NCBI RefSeq assembly: GCF_000471625.1
Contig: NZ_AUSW01000027.1
Location: forward strand, 24,209-88,208
From: Psychrobacter aquaticus CMS 56
GTDB lineage: Bacteria; Pseudomonadota; Gammaproteobacteria; Pseudomonadales; Moraxellaceae
Reading direction: 5' to 3'
Length of the DNA: 64,000 nt
The notes under the pieces are model-generated. The model did no database searches. It had not been told where the DNA came from and worked only from the letters and a program-made list of their open reading frames with translations. The stretch's first letter is position 1. Every line of letters starts with the position of its first letter. A program made the translations under genes and the position numbers. Shown here in pieces: positions 56,339 to 64,000 of this stretch.

Positions 56339-58207
56339 ATGAGTCAATTTGCGATTAATATTATTTTTGTGGGTCTATCTTTCGCACTATACTTCGGTAT
56401 TGCGATTTGGGCACGCGCTGGTACGACCAGTGAGTTTTATGTTGCAGGCGGTGGTGTACACCCTGTCGTGAACGGCATGGCAACTGCTGCTGACTGGATG
56501 AGTGCAGCTTCTTTTATCTCAATGGCAGGTCTGATTGCTGCTAGTGGTTATGGTGCATCGACTTATCTGATGGGCTGGACCGGTGGTTATGTTCTATTAG
56601 CAATGCTGCTCGCCCCTTACTTACGTAAGTTTGGCAAGTTTACCGTTCCTGACTTTATTGGTGATCGCTTTTATTCTAAGACCGCTGCTATGATTGCAGT
56701 CGTCTGTTTGATTATTGCGTCAACGACGTATGTTATTGGACAGATGACGGGTGCTGGCGTTGCCTTCTCACGCTTCTTAGAAGTTGAAAATACGACTGGT
56801 CTGATTATTGCGGCTATCGTTGTATTCTTCTACGCCGTACTTGGTGGTATGAAAGGGATCACTTACACACAGGTTGCACAGTATGTGGTTCTAATGATTG
56901 CCTATACGATCCCTGCTGTATTTATTTCACTTGAATTAACAGGCAATCCAATTCCAGGTTTGGGCTTGTTTTCAAATCATATAGAATCAGGTGTGCCTAT
57001 CTTGACTAAGCTTAACCAAGTCGTGACCGACTTAGGCTTTGCTTCTTATACTGCTGATGTTCCTAACAAACTGAACATGGTGCTATTTACCTTATCACTC
57101 ATGATAGGTACAGCAGGCCTACCACACGTTATCATTCGCTTCTTCACCGTACCTAAAGTGGCTGATGCTCGCTGGACAGCGGGTTGGACGTTAGTGTTTA
57201 TCTCGCTACTATACTTTACTGCTCCAGCAGTAGGTGCGATGGCACGTCTAAACCTAATCGATACCGTCTATCCACAAGGTGTTGCAGAAGCGCCTTTAGA
57301 ATACGATCAACGTCCAGACTGGATGAGAACATGGGAAGATACAGGTCTTATCAAGTATAACGATCTGAATAATGATGGTCGTATTCAGTTATATAACGAT
57401 AGTGGACTTGGTACCGCTCAGCTAGCACTTAATACCGCACAAACTGACGGTGGCGATGTTGCTGCAGCAACCGCGGCTGTTGAAGCAGCTCGAATCAAAC
57501 ATGATACAGAAGTTGATGGTCGTTTTGCTGCTGCAGGCTGGGCAGGTAATGAGCTTGACGTGAATGCTGATATCTTAGTATTGGCTAACCCAGAAATTGC
57601 CAATCTTCCACCATGGGTCATTGGTCTAATTGCCGCAGGTGGTTTGGCGGCTGCACTATCAACGGCAGCTGGTCTATTACTGGCTATTTCATCAGCAATC
57701 AGTCATGACTTGATCAAAAGAAACTTGAATCCAAACATCAGTGATAAAGATGAGTTAAAATACGCACGTATCACTATGGGTGTGGCGATTGTGGTAGCTA
57801 CCTACTTAGGTATTAATCCACCAGGATTTGCCGCACAGGTGGTGGCATTGGCTTTCGGTATTGCTGGTGCGTCGCTCTTCCCTGCACTGATGATGGGTAT
57901 TTTCTCTAAGCGTATTAACAACCTTGGCGCGATTGCAGGTATGTTAACAGGCTTGATTAGTATCTTAGTCTATATCTTTATCTTCAAAGGCTGGTTCTTC
58001 ATTAGCGGTACTGCTAACTTCCCTGATACTGAAGAGTACTGGTTGTTTGGTATTTCACCTTTATCATTTGGTGCGGTTGGTGCTTTACTTAACTTTATCG
58101 TAGCGTTTGCTGTATCTTATGCTACTGCGCCACCACCATTACACATTCAAGAATTGGTGGAAAGCGTCCGCTCTCCACGTGGCGCGGGCGGTGCAGTCGA
58201 CCACTAA
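56339..58207 (+). CDS. Sodium:solute symporter, VC_2705 subfamily (acetate/organic-acid uptake)
   Basis: 622 residues, about 13 membrane spans. The SSF signature is seen as FYVAGGGVHPVVNGMATAADWMSAASFISMAGLI near residue 35, GYVLLAMLLAPYLRKFGKFTVPDFIGDRFY, and GGLAAALSTAAGLLLAISSAISHDL near 440. A hydrophilic loop at about 320-420 (Ala-rich, between two spans) is characteristic of the VC_2705 group. ActP-like relatives take up acetate or similar monocarboxylates with sodium; the exact substrate is inferred. It pairs with the DUF4212 small subunit and ends at a strong terminator. Confidence 0.92.
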   Translation: MSQFAINIIFVGLSFALYFGIAIWARAGTTSEFYVAGGGVHPVVNGMATAADWMSAASFISMAGLIAASGYGASTYLMGWTGGYVLLAMLLAPYLRKFGKFTVPDFIGDRFYSKTAAMIAVVCLIIASTTYVIGQMTGAGVAFSRFLEVENTTGLIIAAIVVFFYAVLGGMKGITYTQVAQYVVLMIAYTIPAVFISLELTGNPIPGLGLFSNHIESGVPILTKLNQVVTDLGFASYTADVPNKLNMVLFTLSLMIGTAGLPHVIIRFFTVPKVADARWTAGWTLVFISLLYFTAPAVGAMARLNLIDTVYPQGVAEAPLEYDQRPDWMRTWEDTGLIKYNDLNNDGRIQLYNDSGLGTAQLALNTAQTDGGDVAAATAAVEAARIKHDTEVDGRFAAAGWAGNELDVNADILVLANPEIANLPPWVIGLIAAGGLAAALSTAAGLLLAISSAISHDLIKRNLNPNISDKDELKYARITMGVAIVVATYLGINPPGFAAQVVALAFGIAGASLFPALMMGIFSKRINNLGAIAGMLTGLISILVYIFIFKGWFFISGTANFPDTEEYWLFGISPLSFGAVGALLNFIVAFAVSYATAPPPLHIQELVESVRSPRGAGGAVDH

Positions 58208-58241
58208 GCTCACGCATGATGATATATCTTCAGTTACCATA

Positions 58242-58281
58242 TATCACTCACAGGCAGTAGCTGCTTGTGAGTGATTTTTTT
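58242..58281 (+). terminator. Intrinsic terminator of the symporter operon
   Basis: ATCACTCACA pairs with TGTGAGTGAT and a long T-run follows. The loop itself contains a small AGCAGCT-type palindrome. Confidence 0.92.
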
Positions 58282-58350
58282 ATCGCCTATTTATTACAAA
58301 AGTTTTTAAATTTTTGTAATAAATATATTTAACGCATTAAGGAAAATTTT

Positions 58351-58896
58351 ATGCTTTTTGAGTTTATCGCTACCATCGCTGCCGCATTTGGCATGGCTGG
58401 ATTGGCACTGGTCATAACTCACCTCAGTAAGCTGGCTGGAAAACGTGCGCCAAAATGGCTGATTCCTCTCTTTGCTGCTATTGGCATTTTTGCTTTTCAA
58501 ATACATCAAGAATACAACTGGTATGACCAGCAAGTGAGTAAGCTACCTAAAGGCGTACAAGTGGTCAAAACAGCAGAGAGTACCGAATGGTTTCGTCCAT
58601 GGTCGTATGTCAAACCACAAATATTACGCTTTATAGCTGCCGATATTGGTAATGCTAGCGTACAAGTGGACAATCCAAATATGCACTTGGTCAATCTATA
58701 CTTATTTGAGAGACGCAGAAGTATACAGAAAATACCACAAGTCATAGACTGTAATACCCCTGCACGTGCAGATTACGTGATACCAGAAAAAGACAGCAAT
58801 CTTACAATCGACGAACATGTTCAGCAGACAACAGCATGGCGAGATTTGGCAACGGATGATCCATTATTTATCAGCATTTGTACTGATAAAAACTAG
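58351..58896 (+). CDS. Membrane-anchored protein of unknown function
   Basis: 181 residues. Two hydrophobic segments (about 4-24 and 36-52) are separated by a basic stretch (SKLAGKRAPK), then a soluble domain of about 125 residues follows, rich in Tyr, Trp and Gln (YNWYDQQVSKLPKGVQVVKT, WFRPWSYVKPQILRF). Two cysteines (CNTPARADY and a final ICTDKN) could bridge if the domain is periplasmic. No family was recognised. AAGGAAAATTTT precedes the ATG. It stands alone between the symporter operon and the rhomboid gene. Confidence 0.7.
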   Translation: MLFEFIATIAAAFGMAGLALVITHLSKLAGKRAPKWLIPLFAAIGIFAFQIHQEYNWYDQQVSKLPKGVQVVKTAESTEWFRPWSYVKPQILRFIAADIGNASVQVDNPNMHLVNLYLFERRRSIQKIPQVIDCNTPARADYVIPEKDSNLTIDEHVQQTTAWRDLATDDPLFISICTDKN

Positions 58897-58979
58897 CGGT
58901 ACTATCACTATGACAGTAACCTGATCTTGAGAAATAACCATAAGAAAAGTTTCAATGATATTCAAAACTCTTTAGACAT

Positions 58980-59585
58980 TTAATAGCGCTGAGAAACTGC
59001 CGAATAAGTGTGCTTTGAGTTAGCCCCTAACAGCAGTCCGGCGCATAAACCACCAAAATGCGCTGCAAATGAGATACCTTGTTGCGGCATCAATCCTTGC
59101 TTGATAGTCAGCCAATAGCCAGTACCCATGACAATACAAGCGAGCAGATAGCCCCAACGCCGCGCAAATATTGCACCACCTATCATATAACCGAGCATCG
59201 CAAAACACAGTCCTGATGCACCAATATGAATAGAGGATGGCGAACCAATGATCCAAGTGACCAATCCAGAGGCGACAACCAGTTTCAATACCGTACGATA
59301 AGCATTTTTTTCAAACAAGCCGAACAAAAACAAGATTTGTAACAATGTCACAGTGTTGCCAAGCAAATGTGAAAAGTTGCCATGCATCGTCCATGAAGCA
59401 AACACCCCGATCATACTGCCCACATCTAAGGCGCGCGGAACAATCCCAAAAATGTTCCACAGTCCAAATAATGCGACTTTATTCAAAAAAAACATGCCCC
59501 ACATCGGTATCAATACAAAAGCATATAAGCCGATAACCTGTTTTATTCGCACCACAATCAAGCTAAGCAATTGCTGCCAATTCAT
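58980..59585 (-). CDS. Rhomboid-family intramembrane serine protease
   Basis: 201 residues, about six membrane spans. The active-site Ser is in IHIGASGLCFAMLGYM near residue 124 (GxSG), the His in FAAHFGGLCAGLLLG near residue 176, and the NFSHLLGNTVTLLQILFLFG stretch near 70 matches the conserved His-Asn rhomboid region. Substrates in bacteria are mostly unknown. It is followed by a 5'-nucleotidase gene on the same strand with 40 bases between them; cotranscription is possible. Confidence 0.9.
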   Translation of the reverse strand: MNWQQLLSLIVVRIKQVIGLYAFVLIPMWGMFFLNKVALFGLWNIFGIVPRALDVGSMIGVFASWTMHGNFSHLLGNTVTLLQILFLFGLFEKNAYRTVLKLVVASGLVTWIIGSPSSIHIGASGLCFAMLGYMIGGAIFARRWGYLLACIVMGTGYWLTIKQGLMPQQGISFAAHFGGLCAGLLLGANSKHTYSAVSQRY

Positions 59586-59625
59586 ATAGCATTTTGTCCT
59601 TTTGATTAATTTCTTTAGGTATGCC

Positions 59626-60678
59626 CTAATGATTCACAGCAAAAAGCGGGCGCTCTACCGGTGTAAAAGCCAACAAGGTCGCGTCTTTATCAGTCGTTAA
59701 ATAACTGTCGCCATGTAGTAACGACGTCGAGTGATAAGGTACCAAAGCTGTAGGAATGAAACGTCGCGCCGCATCAATATGTTTGATTGAATCATCAAAA
59801 AAGATATGAGGCGCAAACGTTCTAAGCACCGCTGTTTTTTCTAGACCGCCTAAGAAAAACGCCATATCGACATTGACACCCCACTCTCGTAGCGTCTTGA
59901 TAGCACGCAAATCAGCAGGCGCATTGCGAGCAGTGACCAATGCAATTTTTATTGGAGAGTATTTAAGACCCGCTGGCAAACGCTCTTGTAAGTTTGATAG
60001 CTTAATCAACAATTCCGCATAAGGACCTTTTTCAATTGGTAAGTCTCGCATCTGTATTTCACGATCGTGAAAGGCGCGCAGACCTTTTTGCTTATAAAGT
60101 AGCTCGCCTGAATCATCAAATAATACCGCATCTCCATCAAAAGCAATGCGTAATTGATTGGTATCTAACTCATAGGTGTTTACAGGCGTCGCATCGAGTA
60201 TGGCACAAGCACAAATATTAGCATCGGCAACTTGCTGCGCGTCATCACGGTTGGTGGTTAAAAACAAATCAACATTGAAATCTTTAATGTAAGGAGCAAC
60301 AAGGCTACCTGAAATAAATGCTGATCGTGAAATATTAAGCTTGTGTTCAAGAATTGCGTTAAGTACTTGGATACCTGTATCTGGACTGCTTTTTGAGACG
60401 ATAACGACTTCCACCAATGGTGCTTCAATATCTAAATTTGGCGTGCCATCTCTATGGCAGTAATCGTTTAGATTGAGCAGTGCTTTTATCAAAGGGTAAC
60501 CTGCACCAATATTTAAAGGGTCGTTTTCACGCTCGGTCATATAGTCACGGAATTCTTTGATAGCGCTTGTAGGTCGCTGCTCTAATAGCTGCAATAAGTA
60601 ATTTTCTGACTCTGTTAAATCAAAAAGCGCCGTTGCAGAAATCGCGACTATTAGCGTGTTACTAAAATCGACTGCCAT
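59626..60678 (-). CDS. Cytosolic 5'-nucleotidase (NT5C1-like)
   Basis: 350 residues. Conserved pieces of the 5'-nucleotidase family related to animal cN-I appear: NTLIVAISATALFDLTES near the start, GYPLIKALLNLN, VEVVIVSKSSPDTGIQVLNAI, RSAFISGSLVAPYI, LRIAFDGDAVLFDDSGE (Asp-rich phosphatase motif near residue 178) and HIFFDDSIKHIDAA. It dephosphorylates nucleoside monophosphates. It has no signal peptide. It probably shares transcription with the rhomboid gene. Confidence 0.9.
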   Translation of the reverse strand: MAVDFSNTLIVAISATALFDLTESENYLLQLLEQRPTSAIKEFRDYMTERENDPLNIGAGYPLIKALLNLNDYCHRDGTPNLDIEAPLVEVVIVSKSSPDTGIQVLNAILEHKLNISRSAFISGSLVAPYIKDFNVDLFLTTNRDDAQQVADANICACAILDATPVNTYELDTNQLRIAFDGDAVLFDDSGELLYKQKGLRAFHDREIQMRDLPIEKGPYAELLIKLSNLQERLPAGLKYSPIKIALVTARNAPADLRAIKTLREWGVNVDMAFFLGGLEKTAVLRTFAPHIFFDDSIKHIDAARRFIPTALVPYHSTSLLHGDSYLTTDKDATLLAFTPVERPLFAVNH

Positions 60679-60835
60679 ACTCTCTCTACTTATAAGATTA
60701 TCTATACGGAAATATCAACCAGTTTACTACATTCATAAGCCTTTATAATGCTAAGAAAAGTTATCGCTGGGCAATGTGCGATAAGTGCAAAATAGACTTG
60801 TAAATAGCCTACTCAAAATACCCGCCTAAGGGACA

Positions 60836-60872
60836 CAAAAAAGCCATATTGCAGTGACCACAATATGGCTTC
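60836..60872 (-). terminator. Intrinsic terminator of the TRAP transporter operon
   Basis: AGCCATATTG pairs with CAATATGGCT around CAGTGACCA. The A-run to its left gives the T-tail for minus-strand transcripts. Confidence 0.85.
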
Positions 60873-60937
60873 TAAATGTGAATACATTATAAAACTGTGA
60901 TAGGGCTAACCTTCAGACTATTTTTTATCGACAATGC

Positions 60938-62227
60938 CTAGGTCAATAATACTAATGATATCGCTGGAAATGCCACCAAAATCACTAACCGAATGACATC
61001 AGAGACGATAAAAGGCGCAACCCCACGAAACATATCACTAAGCTTAATATGTGGTGCCATCGCTTTAATCACAAAAATATTCATCCCCATCGGCGGCGTA
61101 ATCAAACCAAGCTCCACCGTCAGAACCGCAATGATACCAAACCAAACAGGATCAAATCCTAAAGCGACAATGATAGGGTAAACCACTGGGATAGTAATGA
61201 CCAACATTGCCAAGGCATCCATAAACAGCCCTAGCAAAAAGTACATGATCAAAATACAAATCAATACCACCATAGGACTAACCGCTAACGTCCCAATCCA
61301 AGTCGCCAATGTATAGGACAGGCGTGATACTGAGATAAAGTAACCCAATGCTTCGGCACCTAACAGCATAAAAAAGACAACCGCTGATAAGGCAAGCGTT
61401 TCAATCAGTGACTGCTTAAGACCTTTTAATCGCATACCTTTGGCAAATGCATACGCCCAAGAGACAAACGCCCCCACTGCTGCGCCTTCTGTTGGCGTAA
61501 ATAATCCAAAGAAAATACCGGCAATAATAATGATGAAAATAAAGCTAAAAGGTATCAGTCCAGTTAATGATAAGAGCTTTTCTTTCCAAGAAGTAGGCTC
61601 ACCACGGCGCGCTAAATGCGGCTTCCAGCGCACCATAATCATGACCGTGATGGAATACATCACCATGCCTAAGATACCCGGTAAAAAACCAGCAATAAAC
61701 ATATCACCGACGGACTGCTGAGTTAAAATGGCATAGACCAGCAAAGCAATACTGGGCGGAATCATAATACCTAAAGTACCGCCCGCCGCTAAAATACCGC
61801 AAGCAAAACCTGGCTGATAACCGTACTTTTCCATCTGCGGCAGCGCCACTTTCGTCATGGTAGAGGCGGTGGCCAGTGAAGAGCCTGAAATGGAAGCAAA
61901 GATACCGGACGAGCCAATACCTGCAATACCAAGGCTGCCCCTTACCCCACCAAAGATGGTACGAGTGGCGTCAAACAATTTGCCTGCCATGCCTGAGTGG
62001 GTCGCAAAGACCCCCATCAAAATAAATAAAGGAATCGCACTAAAATCATATTTGGCTAAAACATCTACCGGAATGTCTTTAAGCATTTGCAGTGCACCAC
62101 TTGGTGCAGTCACTGCCCCAAAACCGACAAGACCCACACCTAGCATTGCCAGTGCTACTGGCACTCGCAGGACAACAAGCAGAATCATGACGATTAAGCC
62201 GATGGCACCGATAATTTCTGGACTCAT
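60938..62227 (-). CDS. dctM: TRAP transporter large permease (DctM-type)
   Basis: 429 residues with about 12 membrane spans. DctM features: VPVALAMLGVGLVGFG near the start, FSAIPLFILMGVFATHSGMAGKLFDA, GIFASISGSSLATASTMTKVALPQMEKYGYQPGFACGILAAGGTLGIMIPPSI near 120, and ELGLITPPMGMNIFVIKAMAP near 385. It forms the ion-coupled permease with DctQ. Its ATG overlaps the dctQ stop by 4 bases (ATGA), indicating coupling. The terminator lies just past the stop. Confidence 0.94.
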   Translation of the reverse strand: MSPEIIGAIGLIVMILLVVLRVPVALAMLGVGLVGFGAVTAPSGALQMLKDIPVDVLAKYDFSAIPLFILMGVFATHSGMAGKLFDATRTIFGGVRGSLGIAGIGSSGIFASISGSSLATASTMTKVALPQMEKYGYQPGFACGILAAGGTLGIMIPPSIALLVYAILTQQSVGDMFIAGFLPGILGMVMYSITVMIMVRWKPHLARRGEPTSWKEKLLSLTGLIPFSFIFIIIIAGIFFGLFTPTEGAAVGAFVSWAYAFAKGMRLKGLKQSLIETLALSAVVFFMLLGAEALGYFISVSRLSYTLATWIGTLAVSPMVVLICILIMYFLLGLFMDALAMLVITIPVVYPIIVALGFDPVWFGIIAVLTVELGLITPPMGMNIFVIKAMAPHIKLSDMFRGVAPFIVSDVIRLVILVAFPAISLVLLT

Positions 62228-62751
62228 GCGCCTGTCTCCTCGGCGTCAAAGAATTCGCCCGTTTTAAAAATATTGATAGATTCGATCAGTGAGCGAATGG
62301 CAAGTAGGATACTCAAGAGGGCACTGATGAGGTAGATTGGCATCATGGAGATACGAAGGTCTTGGGTGACTTTGCCAAATTCTATGGCATCAATGGCGCT
62401 CTCATAAAGCCCCCAACTAAAGACAACACCAATGACAAAAAAGCCCATCATAAAAAAGCCCATCATGTAGCCTTTGATAGCTTGAGGCATCTTTTGAGTA
62501 AAGATATCGACGATAATTTGAGAACGCTCAACGAAGGCGGCAAAGGCTGCAAGCAAAGCAAATAGCATGAAATAAGAAACAATCTCCACACTACCCTTGA
62601 CGGTAAACCCAAACTCGCCACCGCTAAGCTTAAAAATATAACGAGCAGTGACATCCAACATGGTCGTCAGCACAATAATAATAAGACTGATACCACCAAA
62701 AAACTGGCATAGTCTAGAAATGAAGGCACTAATTTTGATTAAAAATGTCAC
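62224..62751 (-). CDS. dctQ: TRAP transporter small permease (DctQ-type)
   Basis: 175 residues with four membrane spans at about 15-36, 52-72, 93-113 and 129-150. The DctQ pattern MLDVTARYIFKLSGGEFGFTVKGSVEIVSYFMLFALLAAFAAFVERSQIIVDIF is clear. It joins DctM in the membrane and interacts with the binding protein DctP. It lies 17 bases downstream of dctP and overlaps dctM. Confidence 0.93.
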   Translation of the reverse strand: MTFLIKISAFISRLCQFFGGISLIIIVLTTMLDVTARYIFKLSGGEFGFTVKGSVEIVSYFMLFALLAAFAAFVERSQIIVDIFTQKMPQAIKGYMMGFFMMGFFVIGVVFSWGLYESAIDAIEFGKVTQDLRISMMPIYLISALLSILLAIRSLIESINIFKTGEFFDAEETGA

Positions 62752-62768
62752 GTAACACCTCCAATGAG

Positions 62769-63827
62769 TTATACCTTACAGGCAGCGCTAGCAGCTTTGG
62801 CTTTTTCATAAACGCCATCAGCATCTAAACCCAAAGCTTTGACATCACTTAAATATTTATTAGTACCTTTTTCGAGTGGGCCTTTCCAATTAGGATCATT
62901 AAGCGGGTCAGGAATGTCAATAATTTCATCACCTTTATCTTTGGCTGCTTGTATGGCCATTTGGTCATGTTTATCAAATACTTCACCGACCTTGTTGGCA
63001 AGCGTCATTCCTGAATTTTTATCTAAAACTTTCTTTAAATCATCAGGCAAGTTTTCGTATTTGTCTTTATTCATAGTGACCATTAAGGCTGAACTATAAA
63101 AAGGAATATTGGTGTGATACTTAGTAATCTCGTCTATTTTAAAGGCAGTTACCGCTTCCCAAGGGAAACTTAGCCCATCGACGACTCCACGCTGTAAAGA
63201 GGTATACATATCATTAGCAGGTAATCCAACAGGTGATGCACCAGCACTTTCAATAATATCACCAGCAACCGCAGAAGGACGACGGATACGCATGCCTTTC
63301 ATATCTTCAGGCGTGCGTATCAACTTATCAGTAGTATGAAGTGAACCAGGTCCAGCACCATACATAAATAACATATGCGTGTCTTCATATTCGCTAGCAA
63401 GAGTGCCGTCATCATAAAGAGTCTGTAGCATACAACCCATTTGAGTGGCTGAATTTGATAAGCCTGGTAGCTCAGTGATTTGAGTTAAAGGGAAGCGACC
63501 ATTGGTATAGCCATGAGCTTGTGAACCGATATCAATAGTGCCTTTAGCAGCAGACTCATAGGTAACATCAGCTTTAGCAAGACCCGCTGACGGATACAAT
63601 TCTACTTTTAGGCGACCATTAGAATCTGCCTCTATTTGCTTAGCCCAAGGCTCAAAAACCTCTGTGCTAATAGATGAAGTAGCAGGCCAAAAATGAGAAA
63701 AACGCAAGACAGTCGTTTCTTGTGAGGTTGCTGAAGAGCCATCAGTGGTGTTATCAGATTGGTTAGAGCAGCCGAATAGACTGACAGCCGCTAATGCACC
63801 AATTGAAAAAATAGGAGCTAGCTTCAT
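62769..63827 (-). CDS. dctP: TRAP transporter substrate-binding protein (DctP-type lipoprotein)
   Basis: 352 residues from ATG 63827, where AAGGA lies 7 bases upstream. The lipoprotein signal ends LFGCSNQ (lipobox, Cys at about 20). DctP features: VLRFSHFWPATSSISTEVFEPWAKQIEADSNGRLKVELYPSAGLA, DMKGMRIRRPSAVAGDIIESAGASPVGLPANDMYTSLQRGVVDGLSFPWEAV with the carboxylate-binding Arg near residue 170. A dicarboxylate or other organic acid is the likely ligand. It is first in the dctP-dctQ-dctM operon. Confidence 0.93.
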   Translation of the reverse strand: MKLAPIFSIGALAAVSLFGCSNQSDNTTDGSSATSQETTVLRFSHFWPATSSISTEVFEPWAKQIEADSNGRLKVELYPSAGLAKADVTYESAAKGTIDIGSQAHGYTNGRFPLTQITELPGLSNSATQMGCMLQTLYDDGTLASEYEDTHMLFMYGAGPGSLHTTDKLIRTPEDMKGMRIRRPSAVAGDIIESAGASPVGLPANDMYTSLQRGVVDGLSFPWEAVTAFKIDEITKYHTNIPFYSSALMVTMNKDKYENLPDDLKKVLDKNSGMTLANKVGEVFDKHDQMAIQAAKDKGDEIIDIPDPLNDPNWKGPLEKGTNKYLSDVKALGLDADGVYEKAKAASAACKV

Positions 63828-64000
63828 TATCAATTCCTTTTGATAATTATGAGAGTAAGAGTAAAACTTTATAAATGAGAATTTGATCCTGATACATCCT
63901 AAGTGATGTATTCGGATTGGCTGTATTTTTTATATCCTTATAATGAAAATACTGTTCAAAATTATCACCTATAATGATATAAGTCAAATCATTTTAATAG

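Noticed and set aside
61857..62267. 136-codon open frame antisense to dctM
   Set aside because: Pro/Ala/Thr-rich shadow of a membrane protein gene, as expected opposite hydrophobic codons.

Overview
This window is most likely a chromosomal segment of a Psychrobacter-like member of the Moraxellaceae (Gammaproteobacteria). The inference rests on the moderate, AT-leaning base composition, a full set of gammaproteobacterial housekeeping genes (fadB/fadA, tig-clpP-clpX, cmoA-cmoB, argS with a SPOR protein, phoB-phoR), the DUF2788 and DUF1285 proteins, and families of short palindromic repeats between genes. No rRNA, tRNA, CRISPR array, prophage or plasmid backbone was seen.

Layout. 1-2.5 kb: NAD salvage (C-terminal end of a NadM-Nudix protein, nicotinamide phosphoribosyltransferase, an SGNH hydrolase). 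2.6-9.9 kb: cysteine-free L31, YceI, an FAD oxidoreductase, a LOG-family nucleoside hydrolase, a 177-bp palindromic MITE, an alpha/beta hydrolase, an ExoX-like nuclease and an M23 peptidase. 10-15.3 kb: phoB-phoR behind a recognisable Pho box, dtd, psd, an HD hydrolase and an isochorismatase-family hydrolase. 15.5-16.9 kb: an intact IS3-family element that split a transcription terminator. 17-22.4 kb: fatty-acid beta-oxidation (fadB, fadA) and ispA.

22.4-28.5 kb is the accessory region. Between a DUF72 gene and sodB lie four cargo blocks: NmrA/SnoaL/TetR; a YdjM-like membrane protein; an AT-rich HNH endonuclease; and a small membrane protein with a GNAT remnant. Copies of the DUF72 gene's 3' end follow the first two blocks, and a decayed second copy of the sodB terminator lies between the third and fourth. 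The locus looks like a recurrent insertion site, and this is the most interesting structure in the window.

28.5-44.8 kb is core: sodB, rdgB, tig, clpP, clpX, an SDR, a PTS EIIC-like permease, a SPOR protein with argS, DUF2788, DUF1176, cmoB, cmoA and msrA. 45-53.5 kb: thiopurine methyltransferase, a lytic transglycosylase, two uncharacterised proteins (one with a DUF4062-like N-terminus), murI, DUF1285 and ETF-ubiquinone oxidoreductase. 53.6-64 kb is transport-rich: a sodium:alanine symporter, a two-subunit sodium:solute symporter, a rhomboid protease, a 5'-nucleotidase and a complete TRAP transporter.

Functional links: beta-oxidation (fadBA) feeds electrons through ETF and ETF-QO to ubiquinone; acetate-type and dicarboxylate-type uptake systems bring in small organic acids; ClpXP and trigger factor handle protein quality control; PhoBR is probably autoregulated by phosphate. 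Two repeat families (five copies of a ~140-bp palindrome with TATAGT-type ends, and several GGCGTGTC-ended elements) sit between genes.
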